A program made the translations under genes and the position numbers. This document shows positions 23,421 through 34,981 of a DNA stretch of 64,000 nucleotides, piece by piece. The DNA lies in assembly GCA_036785705.1 (NCBI GenBank), contig JAWUZG010000138.1, forward strand, positions 3,224,501 to 3,288,500, given 5' to 3'. The stretch is from Acanthornis magna (Eukaryota > Chordata > Aves > Passeriformes > Acanthizidae). Every line of letters begins with the position of its first letter. The stretch's first letter is position 1. The notes below the pieces were generated by a model. It did not search any database. It saw only the letters and a list, made by a program, of their open reading frames with translations, and was not told the origin of the DNA.

Positions 23421-26194
23421 TTTGGCATTTCAGCTGCTCTCCGAAGCCTCTCTGAAGGCACCACAGCCCCTTCCCAGCCACCCCACTGTCATTGGTGTCC
23501 CCACTCCTGTCCCCAGGGCCATGGGTGGGCGCTGGGTTCTTTGCTGGTCAGAACGTGGTTGGTCCCCAGGAGCTGCCCCCCAGCCATGCAGGTTTTATGG
23601 GGGGCATCTTGTCCCTCTGGTGAGCAGGCAGAAGTGTCCTGGAGATGTCCTGGAGATGTCCTGGAGCAGGGGTGGCTGCAGGGAAGAGTTGCACCTCTGG
23701 CCCCGAAATGCGGCTGCTCTGCCCTCGCAGCAGATGCTGTTCCAGTTGCACCAGTTCCAGCAGCAGCTCCTGCGGGTCAGGGTTACTGGGAGCGCACTGG
23801 AGACCATGGATGGAGTGAGGGGGCTTGCCTGGTCTGCTTGGAAAGCACAAAACTCCAGCAGGGATGAAGGGACAGGGTCCTGGTGGGACAGGGCCCACCT
23901 GTGGCAGGATCTGAGCTGTTGTGGCAACTCCATTTCCTTCTGATTGCCTGGGCTGTGCCCCCAGAGGGCTCTGGCTGTGGGATGAGAGGGCGGGGGGTCT
24001 TCTGCAGCCTCCGAGACCAGTGGGAGCAGGGGAGGGGCTGGAGGGGTCCCTGGGGGGTTTGGGGTGTCCAGGCTGTGCTGGGGAGGGTGGCTGTGCTTGA
24101 CAAGGATGGAAACCAGGAGTGAGCATTGGGTGTGCGGGGGTGCTCGTGGGCAGTTCCCAGGGCCCCACATCCCCTGGCCTTTCCTTCTGCTCTCCAAGTG
24201 GAGAACTGCTTTTGGGGTGGATCCCGTTACTTTTAGGCACCATTTGAAGGTCTCCAAAGGTTGGGGACATCCCGGCTGACTGGGGCTGTGCTGTCTCCAG
24301 CTGGTGGGGTGTCCCTGGCAGCGCTGCAAGAGAGCACCAGAGCCCTGTTTTGGGGCTTTAAGCCTCCATTTAGACACTTGAGGTCAGATTTTATCCTTCA
24401 AAACTTCGTGGCTTCACTTCCCTTGGCTGCAAAACCATTGGCTCTCCTTGAGCTCCGAGATAAGGAAAACGAAGTCCATTTTGGGAAAGGGGAGGAAACA
24501 CAGACTTGGAGGGGGGGAGTTGCTTGCTGTCCAGGGTGGGATTTTTCTCCTAATACCCAGATTCATTTTGGGGACCTTGTGGTGGCAGGGGAGGCTCAGC
24601 TGAGCTGGGTCCCCACGGGTGGTGTCTCCAGCAGCCCTGGGAGCCTCCTCTTTGCACCTATTTACATGGCTGCCCTGCTTTATGGTGGTTTATGTCATTA
24701 TATAAATATTGTCAATTGCTATAAAACAAGGCAAAACCACTGGAAAATGTCATAAAAGAGATGTTTCCAAGTTTCCTAAAAGGAAAAATATCAGGGAGGT
24801 TTTGCTTTTCATAGCGACTAATGTTTGCTTCTCCTCCAGGTACCTGTCCTGCCCTCCCTGCCTTCCTGCCCCAGCCATTCCCTGTCTCCATGGCTAGGGG
24901 GGGAAGTGCATATCCCCATTCCCCATGGGCTGCTGTGGCAGGGGGGAAGCCTGGCATGGGGGCCACAGCTCCAGAGCCAGTCCTGCCTGCAGGGTGCCCC
25001 AGGGGAAGATGCTCCAGTGTGAGGTGAGGCAGCTTCCACTTTGCTCAGTGCATTAGTGACTCGAAATTGGGAATTTTACATTGGCTGTGTTCACCCCCAG
25101 CAGGAGAAGGAGAGCAATTTGGGGAGCTCTAGGTGGGTCACACCTTGTTCCTAGCTGAGAGCCCTTCCCTGGGCAGCTCTCTGCCCTGTGTGGGCTCTAC
25201 CTTGGCCAAGCCCCAGAGTTCTGCACTGGCCCTGCTGCCCTTGGGGGCAGTCCCTGGCACTGTCTGCTCCCCACTTTGTCCCCAAGACTTTTGGCAGGGA
25301 CACTGGGGAGCTGCAGCTCCAGAGGGAGCGAGGGCAAAGCTGGCGTGGGTTTGGGAGAGCTGCCTGAGTTTGGGAGAGGAACCGGTGAGCAGCCAAGGCC
25401 TTGGTGTCACCTGCAGGGATTTTCTACCATCTGAGGGTTCATGGGGGCTGACAGCAGCAGAGGGGGCCGGGCCCGTGCTCCTCAGGGGTGGCCATAGTGG
25501 AGACTCGGCCTGAGATTGGCAGGACCTTCCAGGGCACTTATTGGAACGGGATGCCAACTTATTTTTTGTCAGGTCTGTGTGTTTCCTTGGGGATCCTGGT
25601 TATTGACTCCTTGCCTGGGAATGGGTGGCTGGGAGGGGGACAGGGCATCCCCTGGGCTCTCACTCCTTCAGTGTGGTGGTGGGGGCTGACCTCAGGGTCA
25701 GGGGCTGAGCAAGGAGCCATTCCCAGAGTTATGCACAGCAGGAAGTCACCCACCAACATTGTCCCCTCTTTGCTGTGCCTAAAATGGACTCAGAGCATCA
25801 TCACAGTGGAGACCTCAGCTGCCCCAGGCACCATCAGTGGGTGGTGGACACGGCTGTCGGGTACCAAAGTCCCCCAAGAACCCGTCCGTCGATCCTTGGG
25901 TCTGTCCTCAGCAAAAGTCTCGGTTTAGTTTCCTCTACAAGAACTGTCTTGGTCAGCCTAAGTTGCAAAGACATATTTTGGGGATGGGGAGTTAATTTCC
26001 AGCAGTGCTGTTGATTAGTTTCTTACAGGGTGGATGTGCCCATGCCGTGCTTTGGAGGCAGCAGATGTTGGCAGCTGGAAGGCAGTTTGGTGTCTCTGAG
26101 TTCTTCAGCAATGGGGCAGGAAGGAGCTGGGGGGCCCTGGGCGCCACACACCCACACCCCACTCATGGGTTCTGTCCGTGTGTGTGATCTTGTT

Positions 26195-26399
26195 TTGTTG
26201 GGTTCTGTTGGGTTCTGTTCTCTTGGGTTCCCTTGGGTTCCCTTGGGTTTTGTTGAGTTCTGTTGGGTTCTGTTGGGTTCTGTTGTGTTCTCTTGGGTTC
26301 CCTTGGGTTCCCTTGGGTTTTGTTGAGTTCTGTTGAGTTCTCTTGGGTCCTGTTGGGTTGATTTCTGTTGGGTTCTGTTGGGTCCTGTTGGGTTTTGTC
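26195..26399. repeat. NTN1: 10-bp minisatellite with 70-bp higher-order unit
   Basis: The array is built of TTGGGTTCTG and TTGGGTTCCC decamers with variants TTGAGTTCTG and TTGGGTTTTG. A seven-decamer block beginning TCTTGGGTTCCC recurs at 26221 and 26291, giving a 70-bp higher-order period. In the transcript it reads as CAGAACCCAA repeats. It begins about 150 nt after the NTN1 stop codon, inside the 3' UTR. Confidence 0.93.
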
Positions 26400-26550
26400 T
26401 TCCCTGGAATATGAGGTGCAAGCCCAGCACCCCCAGCTGTGGTCGCTGTCCCCCCTGTCCCCCCAGCCCGCCCTGGCAGCCGGTCCCTGCCCGCCCCAGC
26501 TCTACACAAAGCAGCATGCACAGTCAGTCTCTCCCTCTCCTTCTCCTCCT

Positions 26551-26879
26551 TTAGGCTTTCTTACATTTGCCCTTCTTCTCCCGCTGCTGGAACTTCCGGA
26601 GCCGCCGGGCCCACGTGTCCCGCCACTGGATCACCAGGCTGGTTTTGTCCGCAATGATGCCGCTCTGGTCGGGAGAGTCCTCGTTGTTGCCCAGCAGCAA
26701 ATACTTCTTCATGGGCTTGATTTTGGGGCACTTGCAGGCTATGTCCTTGGAGTGGATCCACAGGGTCTGGTCTCCACGCCGGATCCGGTTACTGCCTTGT
26801 TTGTAGACGGAGATGATGTTCACCGTGAACTTCCACCAGTCCGCGTTTTTTTCCGCTTTCAGGATGTGGATCTGGACAG
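26551..26879 (-). CDS. NTN1: Netrin-1, last coding exon (NTR domain and basic tail)
   Basis: Netrin-1 is a secreted laminin-related guidance cue that acts through DCC, neogenin and UNC5 receptors. This exon encodes the last 108 residues plus the completed split Ala codon (G|CT). It starts after the acceptor TTTTTTTCCAG and runs from [17 protein letters not shown] through [18 protein letters not shown] and [15 protein letters not shown] to GKCKKA and the stop at 26551-26553. It is the greater part of the netrin/TIMP-like (NTR) domain, with the CKC pair and the final Cys. The tail is rich in Lys and Arg, the heparin-binding character known for netrins. Nearly every position agrees with my memory of human netrin-1. 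No frameshift or missing Cys is seen. The upstream exon joins in phase 1. Confidence 0.98.
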
Positions 26880-28250
26880 CTGGAAAAAAACAACACACGA
26901 GGCAAGAGAGGAACAGATGTTACTGTTTGAGCTGCTGAGGAGAAAATGAACTTCAAGCCTTACCTAATGGGCTGTGTGAGGAAGAGGGATTTTGTCTCCA
27001 GAGCCCAGGCTGGGGCACAGCAGCCAAGGGTGGTGGTGCCCCAAAACTCTGTCCCCAGGCCACCCCCATGAGCTGTGTTTGAGGGTCTCAACAAAGACCA
27101 GCACAGACTTGGGAGATGCTCTCCAGCTCTGCTGCCACATGTCCCCCTGGGTGCCCAAGGAGCATGGCCATGGTTACCCAAGGCCCATGTGGGGCTGCAG
27201 GACCCCAGGAGGGAAGGGGTGCAGAGGTACTCAGGAACCATGGCACTCCTGGTGTTGGGAGCCCTGGGAATGACACGGAGCAGCGGCAGAGAGCAGTTGC
27301 TCATCCTCCCCTCTGTGTCCTAGGGAGGAGCAGCACCTCCCAGGACATGGTTGGGAAGCAAACACAGGAGCACTTCCCAGCAACATCTGCCCCAGCCCCT
27401 GGGAGTACTTAAAGTGATCAAAAAGTCTTTCAGAGCCGGGTGGGTTTGTGTACTCTGGCCCTGCCTTTTCCCTTGAACCACAAGGCAGAGGGAATTCCCA
27501 AGCCCTGGAACAGCTGTGGCTCCAGCCCAGGGCAGAGCCCCGTGCTGAGGCCTGCAGTGGGCAGGGCAGGGAGCTGCCCATCCCCACGGCAGTGCCAGGG
27601 CCCCAGGCTACACCCCAGGGACTGGGATGAGCTTTGTTCCTGACCCATGTGTCCAGAGGGCAGCTCATGCTTCAGCCAGAGGACGTTTCTGCGGGAACCA
27701 CCCCTCCAGCCCCTCTGCTCTCCATTCCCTGTTGGGTGCATCTGCCCCAGGATCCTAAGGATTTAAGCCCCAGGATTTAAGAGAAGATGAGCCAAAATCT
27801 GGAACAAAACACTGGGACTGGTCCTCATCTCCAAGCACGTGGAATCTGGAGGTAGGAGAGGCCTGGGAGGGGCTCCAGCACATCTGGGCCAGTGGAAGTA
27901 AAGAGCTCCCCTTGAGACGCTGGCCTTGGAGCAGGACATGTGTGGGTTCAGATCTGTGGAAGGATGTGGGAGCATTTCTGGGAGTTGTTCCTCAGTCAGA
28001 GTTGTCCATTGCTTGCTGTGGAAGAAGCAATTGCTGGTAAAAGGTGCAGGGGGAGGACTGAGGGTGGGGCTCAGGATTGCAAGAAGAGGTCAGTGGCAGT
28101 GTCCAGCCTGACTTGGGGTCTGGCAGTCACTGGAGCACCTCAGAGCATTGGGCTCCAAAGAGATCTCTTGGTGTCCTGGCAGAGAACTGGGAAACCACAA
28201 GCTCCCAAACCAAGACCGAGGTGGGAGGACAACTGTGATCCCTACCAAGG

Positions 28251-28314
28251 TGGTGATGATGATGATGACGATGATGATGATGATGTTGATGACGATGATG
28301 ATGAGGATGATGTT
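28251..28314. repeat. GAT microsatellite with interruptions
   Basis: About 21 GAT triplets occur with GAC, GTT and GAG interruptions. The array is intronic and likely polymorphic. Confidence 0.95.
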
Positions 28315-28998
28315 GTTTTCCAAGCCCTTGGCTGATGATGTATAACCTCCTCGGTAGCCATGGACTGAGGAAATCTGGTGAGGGCTCAGCCTCCACCACT
28401 CCAGCCCTTGCTCTTTCCTGGAATAGGGCTAGAAATCAGCTTCCAGGAAAATACCTTCCCCAGGTGGGGACTGCCTAGCTCCCCCGGGTTTGTTTGCTGG
28501 CTGTGGGATGAGGAATTCCCATCAGCAGGCACAGAGGAGAATCCCAGGTGGAGGAGGCCTGGCTGGGAGAGCAGGGAGGGGACAGTGGCTCTGCACAGGC
28601 TCCTGCAGCACAACCACAAAGGGCTTTTTTAGCCAAGGTTTTGAGCTTTTCCCTTTTCCCTCACTCTTCCCTCCATGCCCTGGGAGCTCTAACCCCCTGC
28701 CCATTCACCTGCCTGTCTCAGCCTAGCTGAGCCCCAGTGGGGCCAATCCTGTTCATATAAATTAACAGAGGGAGAAGAAACTCCCAAAAACCCAGGGAAA
28801 ACTCTCCCATTTGCCTTGGAACAGCCCAGCTTTCCCCCTGGGTTGGTGGTGGAGGAGAATCCCCCTGTCTCTAAAACCAACTGATTCCAGGCTCTGGGAG
28901 GAAGCAGAGCTCTGCAGCCCAGCACAGCTTTTTAACACGTTGCAAAATATACGGAGTATTTTTTTTCAGAGCATGTCATGGAGGCCAGATGCTTTCAT

Positions 28999-29040
28999 TA
29001 AAAAAAAAAAAAAAAAGGGAAAAAAAAGGAAAAAAAAACA
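28999..29040. repeat. A-rich tract
   Basis: A run of about 17 A is followed by two shorter A-runs separated by GGG and GG. No retroposon body was recognised next to it. Confidence 0.9.
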
Positions 29041-29963
29041 ACCCTAAACTCTGACCGTGTATTTCCCTGTCTGGTGTGAAGGTAACAAAATGTGAGGAGT
29101 AGCCAATTTTTATTTTTTGGAAACAAATCTTTCCAAAAAAGCTTAAACCTTTGACCTGCCTGGGTCCACACTGACAAAATGGAGAAAATGAATGAAAAGG
29201 AACCGGAGAGAGGTGGTTACAGGAAACTCTGCTCTAAAACACACAGTCTGTATTTTTTTTCATGTCAAGGCCCCCGTCTCTTATTTTTTCCCCTTTTATT
29301 AATGGAGTGGAAGGAGTGAAAGCTTTGAGGAAGGCTTGGCTGGTGCAGCCACAGCTGCCTGCCCTGACAGCCAGATTTCTGTGCATAACTTCACATCCAG
29401 GACAGGCAGTTCCTCCTGAGCTGGGATTTGGAGCCCAGGTTTAGGGTGTTTGCCTGGGGATTTCAGTGGTGGGATGGGATCAGCACCTCCAGCGTCTCCC
29501 AGGGGACACAGGACATGCAGAGAGGCAGAAATGGGCCAACATGAATTTTTGGAAGCACCTAAGCTGGGTCCTCTGGGGAAATCCCCAGGGATTTAAAGAC
29601 TTGCTTCGCATGAAGGAGGTTTCGGTCCTTTCCTGATTTGGAAAGCCCCCAGTCCAAAGCTGGCTGTGGGGCTTGGTGCTGTCCTTCAGCTGCCATCTCC
29701 TGAGACAAAGCTTGGCTTTGTGGTGAACTGCTCTCACTTGGATGATGCTCCCATTGAACTGCACTCAGGACTGTTTCTGTCTCTGCATCCCTGGGAAAGC
29801 ATCCCTGGAGAAATCCCTGGGGCAGCAGAAGAAAAGATGAGACAGGGAATGATAGTTACTCATGGGGATGGTGCTCCCCTTGCTGTGGCATCCCAGAAGC
29901 AGATGGTTCCTGGAGCAGGAGAACAAAATCAAATGGGCTGCAGCTTCCACAGCTCCAGCTAGA

Positions 29964-30400
29964 GCTGGTGACACTGGTTTCAGTGAGAAGGGACACTGAT
30001 CCATGCTGGTGACACTGGTTTCAGTGAGGATGGGACTCTGGTCCATGCTGGTGACACTGGTTTCAGTGAGGATGGGACTCTGGTCCATGCTGGTGACACT
30101 GGTTTCAGTGAGGATGGGACTCTGGTCCATGCTGGTGACACTGGTTTCAGTGAGGATGGGCTCCATCCAAGCTAGTGACACTGGTTTCAGTGAGGAGGGA
30201 CACTGATCCAAGCTGGTGACACTGGTTTCAGTGAGGATGGGTTCCATCCAAGCTGGTGACACTGGTTTCAGTGAGGAGGGACACTGATCCAGGCTGGTGA
30301 CAGTGGTTTCAGTGAGGATGGGACTCTGGTCCATGCTGGTGACACTGGTTTCAGTGATGATCAGTGCTGGTGACACTGGTTTCAGTGAGGAGGGACTCTA
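29964..30400. repeat. 42-bp minisatellite, about 11 copies
   Basis: The core GACACTGGTTTCAGTGAGGA recurs about eleven times at spacings of 39-42 bp. Two linker types alternate: GACTCTGGTCCATGCTGGT and CTCCATCCAAGCTGGT. Because 42 is divisible by three, the - strand (NTN1 sense) stays open for 203 codons (29765-30376) with a 14-residue period such as ILTETSVTSMDQSP. There is no splice or start context that suggests it is translated. Confidence 0.95.
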
Positions 30401-32439
30401 GCCCAGACTGGGGAGCTGGGGACAGCTGTGTCCTGGTGAGGGCAGGGGCTGCCCCATGAAGCACATGACATTCCTGACCCACAAATCCCACCTGGATGGT
30501 GCCTTGCAGGTCTCACCAAATTACAGTTCTTTGGAAGCAGAAGATGGCCGAGGGGTCCCTGGGCTGTGGGAGGGGACAGAGGGTCCCTGCTCCCCTCCTG
30601 CATCCCCAGAGCTCAGGGATGCTCCCAGCTCCTCCAGGCCTGGCTGGGAGCCTCCAGCCACAAGAAAGCCCCAAAGGCTGGAAGCTGGAGATGAAAGCCC
30701 AGGGGTGGATGGTTTGATGTTAATAAAAACAAAACCCAGCCCAAAGCCTCAAAACAACATTTGAGAGCAGCTGCTGAAGGCTGAAAGCAAAGCAGCGCCT
30801 CACAGCATTGAGACCCTGAGTCAGGCCCCCAAAACTCCAGAGGCTGCCATCAAAAGAGGGAGCCTGGGGGAAAATTAATTAGTTCATTCTTTTTTAAATT
30901 TACATTTGGGGTTTGTGATAAATCTCCTGAGTTCAAGGCTTCCCCTGCTAAGGCTGACTTAGGGCTGGGCTGCAGGGCCAAATTTGTGCATCTATTGTGG
31001 AATCCTGGAATCTCACACACATCCCGTGCATGGACCTGTCCCTAGAGCTGGAAGTTTGGGGAGCATCACTGTGCTAGCCCCTGGGAAAGATCCCAAGGAA
31101 TGGCAGTGGGATTAGAGCAGTTTAAGGGTCTTTAATATGGCCAGGTGGAAGGGGGTGCTCGGGACAGCAGTGGCAGGCACAGATGTCCCAATCCGAGGCA
31201 GGATTTTCCAAAGGCTTGGCTCCCCTCTCACTGCACAAGTGAAGTGGAGTCCATGTGGATTTTATTCCAACCAGCAGCAAAAGGTGACCCTGACACCATC
31301 TGGGTTTGGGAATGCAAAGAGCTTCGCTGGAGCAAAGAGTTAAATGGGATTTTTTTCCCCCCTTTTTTTTCAGTTTTTAATTTATTTGGCGGTGGCTTTG
31401 CCTTGCTCCGGTTGCCAATTTCCTACCGGTTTAATATTGGAGATTTATGATTCCTAATCCCAGCCGGCCTGGGTGTGCCCTGGTGCTGGGGGACCCCTCA
31501 CTGCCCCGGCTCTCCCTCAGCACGTGGCTCCAGCAGGGATTGCTCAGCTCGGCAATGGGATTTCTCCACCTTCCCGGGCAGTGGAAGGGGCTGTGAGCAC
31601 CGGGGTTGCTGCTTGCCCCCAGCCTTGGGCTTTTCGGGGGATTCAGGTTTTTCCCCTCCCTCCCTCTTTTCAAGCTGCCTTTTGAAAACACTTTTGCTTT
31701 TTTCCAGCAGCCTCTGCCAAGCTCCTCTCGACAAAGGGGGTGACTAAGAGAAGGCTCCGCTAAAGGAAGGATTTTTTAACTTTTTTTCCAAGAAAGGGCA
31801 AAGTGAGCAGATGATCTCACCTTTGAGATGAGGATTCTGTTCCTCACCTCATTCCCTCCTCAGTGCTGGGATGGGGGCACAGGGTGATGCCTGGGACCAC
31901 GGTGTTGGGACAAAAATGTTCAGCATCGTCCATGCAGGATCGGGCCCTGCTGCAGCACAGGGAGCTCAGAATCAGGGGCAAAACGGAGATTTTAAAACTC
32001 CGGATTCCCTTTACCACAGTCATACCACACAGAGAGTGGGAAAAGCCCCAAAATCGGGCTGAAAATGTGGCACCTGAGGGAGTAAAGGATTCTCTCGCAT
32101 CACCTGGATCAGCATCACCTGCTCTCATCAGATAATCCCCTCTCCTCTTGGGAATCTCCACCCTCAGTGGGTCCAGCAGGGATCCCTTCTCCTTCCCCGG
32201 GATTTAAGTGCCCCCAACTCAGCAAACCCCTCCTGTCTTCCTGCTTTTCTGGGAGCTGAGTGACCCTGTGCTCCCCCACGCAGCCAAAATAAACCCAGAA
32301 AAAGCTTTCCTGCCTCTGTTCCTGCCTCCCCCCCTCCCTCAATCTCCCTCCCCGCGTCCTGTTTCACTCCAAATATTTGCACCCAAACCCATCTCGCGGG
32401 AAAAAGCCCAATTTAAAATAAAAAGGAAAAAACCCTCAA

Positions 32440-32690
32440 ACCCGACAAAAACAAACAGATACGAAAAATAAATAAGGGAAAATATCCCCTTTGAGAGGCT
32501 GAATGAAGCGGGGAGCTAAAAAGCCCCATTGAGGAGCGCGGGGCGGATGATAGCTCCCGATTGAGCCCGCGGGAGAAGGAACTCTGTTCAAGCTAATTAG
32601 GGCCTTTTAGGACATTCAGCCCAGCGATGCCGGCAGAACGGTGAGGAAAAGAGCCTCCTAATTGGCTTCCTGCTGGGGTGTCAGTCCCAA
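32440..32690. promoter_or_regulatory. Candidate conserved noncoding element
   Basis: The stretch is low in repeats and has balanced AT/GC content and several CpGs. It carries homeodomain-type cores (CTAATTAGGGCC at about 32595 and CTAATTGG at 32659), in contrast to the CR1/minisatellite style of its flanks. This is inference from texture only. Confidence 0.25.
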
Positions 32691-33111
32691 AGTCTTTATT
32701 ATCCCTCCCTGCACCTTTTCAACCCTTTCTTCCCTCCCTGGCCCTGGTGAAAGCCTGGGCTGCCCCGGCAGCGCTCACCCCGCTGCCTCACCGGCATGGT
32801 TTGTCCTCCAAAAAGCTGTAGGGCTGCCTGGGGCCGTGGGGCTGTTGGGGACCCTGCCATGGCCAGGAGGGTCGGCTGGAGGCACCCCAGTTCCAGCACT
32901 GGGACAGTCTGTTCCCCTCACCTGAACCAGCCCCAGCAAATGGCTCTGGCTCTCTTGGGAAGCTGCAGAAGTGATACTGAGTGATAAAAGAGAAGGGAAA
33001 AGCTCTTTCCAGCTCCCCTAATCACTTCTCCAGTGGGATCTCTTCCCTCTTCATTGCTCCAGGGCTATCTCCTGCCTAAGCCACCTCTTGAGCCATCCAC
33101 ACCTCTGCTGG

Positions 33112-33510
33112 AGCCTCCAACGAAACCATTGGGAGCTTCTACCCAAACCTCCAACAAAACCAAGTGCGAGCTGTCACCCAGACCTCCAAAAAAAACACTG
33201 GGAGCTGCTACCCAGACCTCCAACAAAACCGAGTGGGAGCTGCCACCCAGAACTCCAACAAAACCGAGTGGGAGCTGTCACCCAGACCTCCAACAAAACC
33301 CAGTGGGAGCTGCCACCCAAACCTCCAACAAAACCCAGTGGGAGCTGCCACCCAAACCTCCAACAAAACCGAGTGGGAGCTGCCACCCAGACCTCCAACA
33401 AAACCGAGTGGGAGCTGCCACCCAGACCTCCAAAAAACCGAGTGGGAGCTGCCACCCAGACCTCCAACAAAACCCAGTGGGAGCTGTCATCCAGACGTCC
33501 ACCATCCCCC
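33112..33510. repeat. 35-bp minisatellite, 11 copies
   Basis: The unit is GGGAGCTGCCACCCAGACCT followed by CCAACAAAACCGAGT, repeated about every 35 bp from 33131 to 33479. Since 35 is not divisible by three, each frame cycles through all registers. Even so, all three + frames (141-160 codons) and two - frames stay open, because the unit lacks stop triplets in those registers. It is intronic. Confidence 0.95.
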
Positions 33511-34906
33511 AGTGAGACCAGACAAGCCCGGGAGTGAAACCACACCAGGGCCGCCCCTCGAGCAAAGCCCAAGTGCTGCTGCCACCTAAACATCACAACC
33601 CTCACTCCAGGAGCCGCAGGGAAAGGTAACGCTGCTCAGATGGAAGTGTTCTTCCAGGGGGATGCAAGGGACATTCTGTCCTCCCTCCCAATTCTCCCAG
33701 CCCCTGAGGCCAACTTGGATCAGACAGGTCTGATTTTCCTACAGTCAAGCAGCTGATTTCTCCCCCTTCCAGAGCTCAGCCCTCGGGAGATTCTGGAGAA
33801 GGCCAGGTGGGAAAATGAAGGGATGCACGTAGACATGTTTGTGCCTTATCAGTCAGCACAGAATCCACCCACAGGAAAACCCCACAGCTTCATTAGCTGG
33901 GGCTCAGCCTCACTCCTGTCCTTAGTAACCCCATATATGACCTGAACAGCCTTCTAGCAGCTTCTCATATGCCATTAAACCCTTTTATCCACGGGAAAAG
34001 GCATTCCTTGGACCTTCCAAACACCTGATGAAACTCCAGCAGCTCCTACAAGCAAGGCCATGGTGGATGGAGACCACAATCACACTCCAGCCCTGGCAGC
34101 TCACCCTTGCCAAGGAGGTTTATTATCTGTTTTGCCACAAGGATAATAAGTGGGAATGCAAATAAAACCTTTGCCTCCAATCCCTCTTTCTTCTCTGAGC
34201 TCACTGGGAGGTGTCAGAGCACAAAACTAATGTGGAGCATCCCTTAGCTCGCTTCTCCTGGGGTCACCCTGGATTAGTCCTGCATGGATCCTGCAGGGCC
34301 CCACTGGTGACCACACTGGGAATGGATCCACATTAGAAACAATCCCACGAGCAGAGATTTGGGGCGGCAGTTCAGGATGTGCCTGCTCCAAGCTGCTGCT
34401 CCGAGGCTGAGCTGTGCAAGGATTCTTAGGGCCTTGAGTACCAGCACAGATTCCAGAGTCTCGGCTTGTCCCAGGCTGCACCATCCTCTGAACTCTCCTG
34501 GGAATTACAGGGGGATTGGATCCAGGCCACAGGAACTCTTTGCTGCTCATCCCCACAGCAAAGGACAACATCTAAAAGCTGTGGCATGTAACAGCACCGT
34601 GAGAAGAGAGGGGACATGGCATCATCCTAACCCAGAGGACATTGGAAAACACTTGGAAATATGAGTCTCCCTGCAGGTGCTGAGACAGCCCCCAAATCAG
34701 GGTCCATGGTGTCCCAATTTCCCAAGTGACACACGGCATTGCTGCACCAAGCATTGCTGCCCAGGGCTGCTTCTCCAACCCAGGCACAAAGCATTGTCAA
34801 CATCGCACAGATCCCAGCATGGGCTGTGGCTGGGACCCAGCCTGGCCTTGGGGACACCCCGAGGGGATGCTCCTGTCCCGAATCCCTCCGGAGAGGGGAC
34901 ACTCAC

Positions 34907-34981
34907 CGTAGTCTTTCTTACAGTACTTCTTCATGTTGATCTTCAGCTTCCCCTTGGAGGCTTTGCAGTATGAGTCACAGT
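34907..34981 (-). CDS. NTN1: Netrin-1, exon encoding the start of the NTR domain
   Basis: This 75-nt exon encodes [20 protein letters not shown] followed by KKDY, after the second and third bases of a split Asp codon (G|AC). It ends with the first base of the next Ala codon. The acceptor is CTCTCTCCGTGCAG and the donor is G|GTGAGT. It carries the first three Cys residues of the NTR module and a basic stretch. From memory it is identical to mammalian netrin-1 over all 24 residues. Both flanking introns are phase 1, so skipping it would keep frame but remove NTR cysteines. Confidence 0.98.

Larger units (their letters stand above)
22946..26550 (-). other. NTN1: NTN1 3' UTR (inferred)
   Basis: This is the region between the NTN1 stop codon (26551-26553) and the AATAAA at 22967-22972 on the - strand, about 3.6 kb. 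That length agrees with the long 3' UTR known for vertebrate netrin-1. It contains a 10-bp minisatellite at 26195-26399, a short triplicate of TGTCCTGGAGA at 23635-23667, an AT-rich patch at 24660-24790 and an AT-rich distal block at 22960-23420. No coding potential is apparent; long frames here follow the repeat or GC-rich composition. Confidence 0.7.
26880..34906 (-). other. NTN1: NTN1 intron between the two NTR exons (8.0 kb)
   Basis: The donor is G|GTGAGT at 34906 downward and the acceptor is TTTTTCCAG ending at 26880. The intron is phase 1. It contains a GAT microsatellite (28.25 kb), A-rich tracts (29.0 kb), a 42-bp minisatellite (29.96-30.40 kb), a 35-bp minisatellite (33.11-33.51 kb) and a candidate conserved patch at 32.44-32.69 kb. 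No additional exon was recognised. Confidence 0.93.

Noticed and set aside
23137..23943. 268-codon open frame on the + strand
   Set aside because: It is antisense to the NTN1 3' UTR, begins in AT-rich UTR sequence (Lys/Asn-rich) and continues into GC-rich sequence with no family resemblance.
26195..26399. Possible interstitial telomere-like array (TTGGGTTC)
   Set aside because: The unit is 10 bp and lacks the TTAGGG core, so it is a minisatellite and not a telomeric repeat.
26023..26521. 164- and 138-codon - strand frames rich in PNRTQQNPTE
   Set aside because: They are translations of the 3' UTR minisatellite downstream of the NTN1 stop codon.
28251..28314. Acidic Asp-rich coding repeat (GAT)n
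   Set aside because: It is intronic, short and antisense to NTN1; the Asp run is the microsatellite in one frame.
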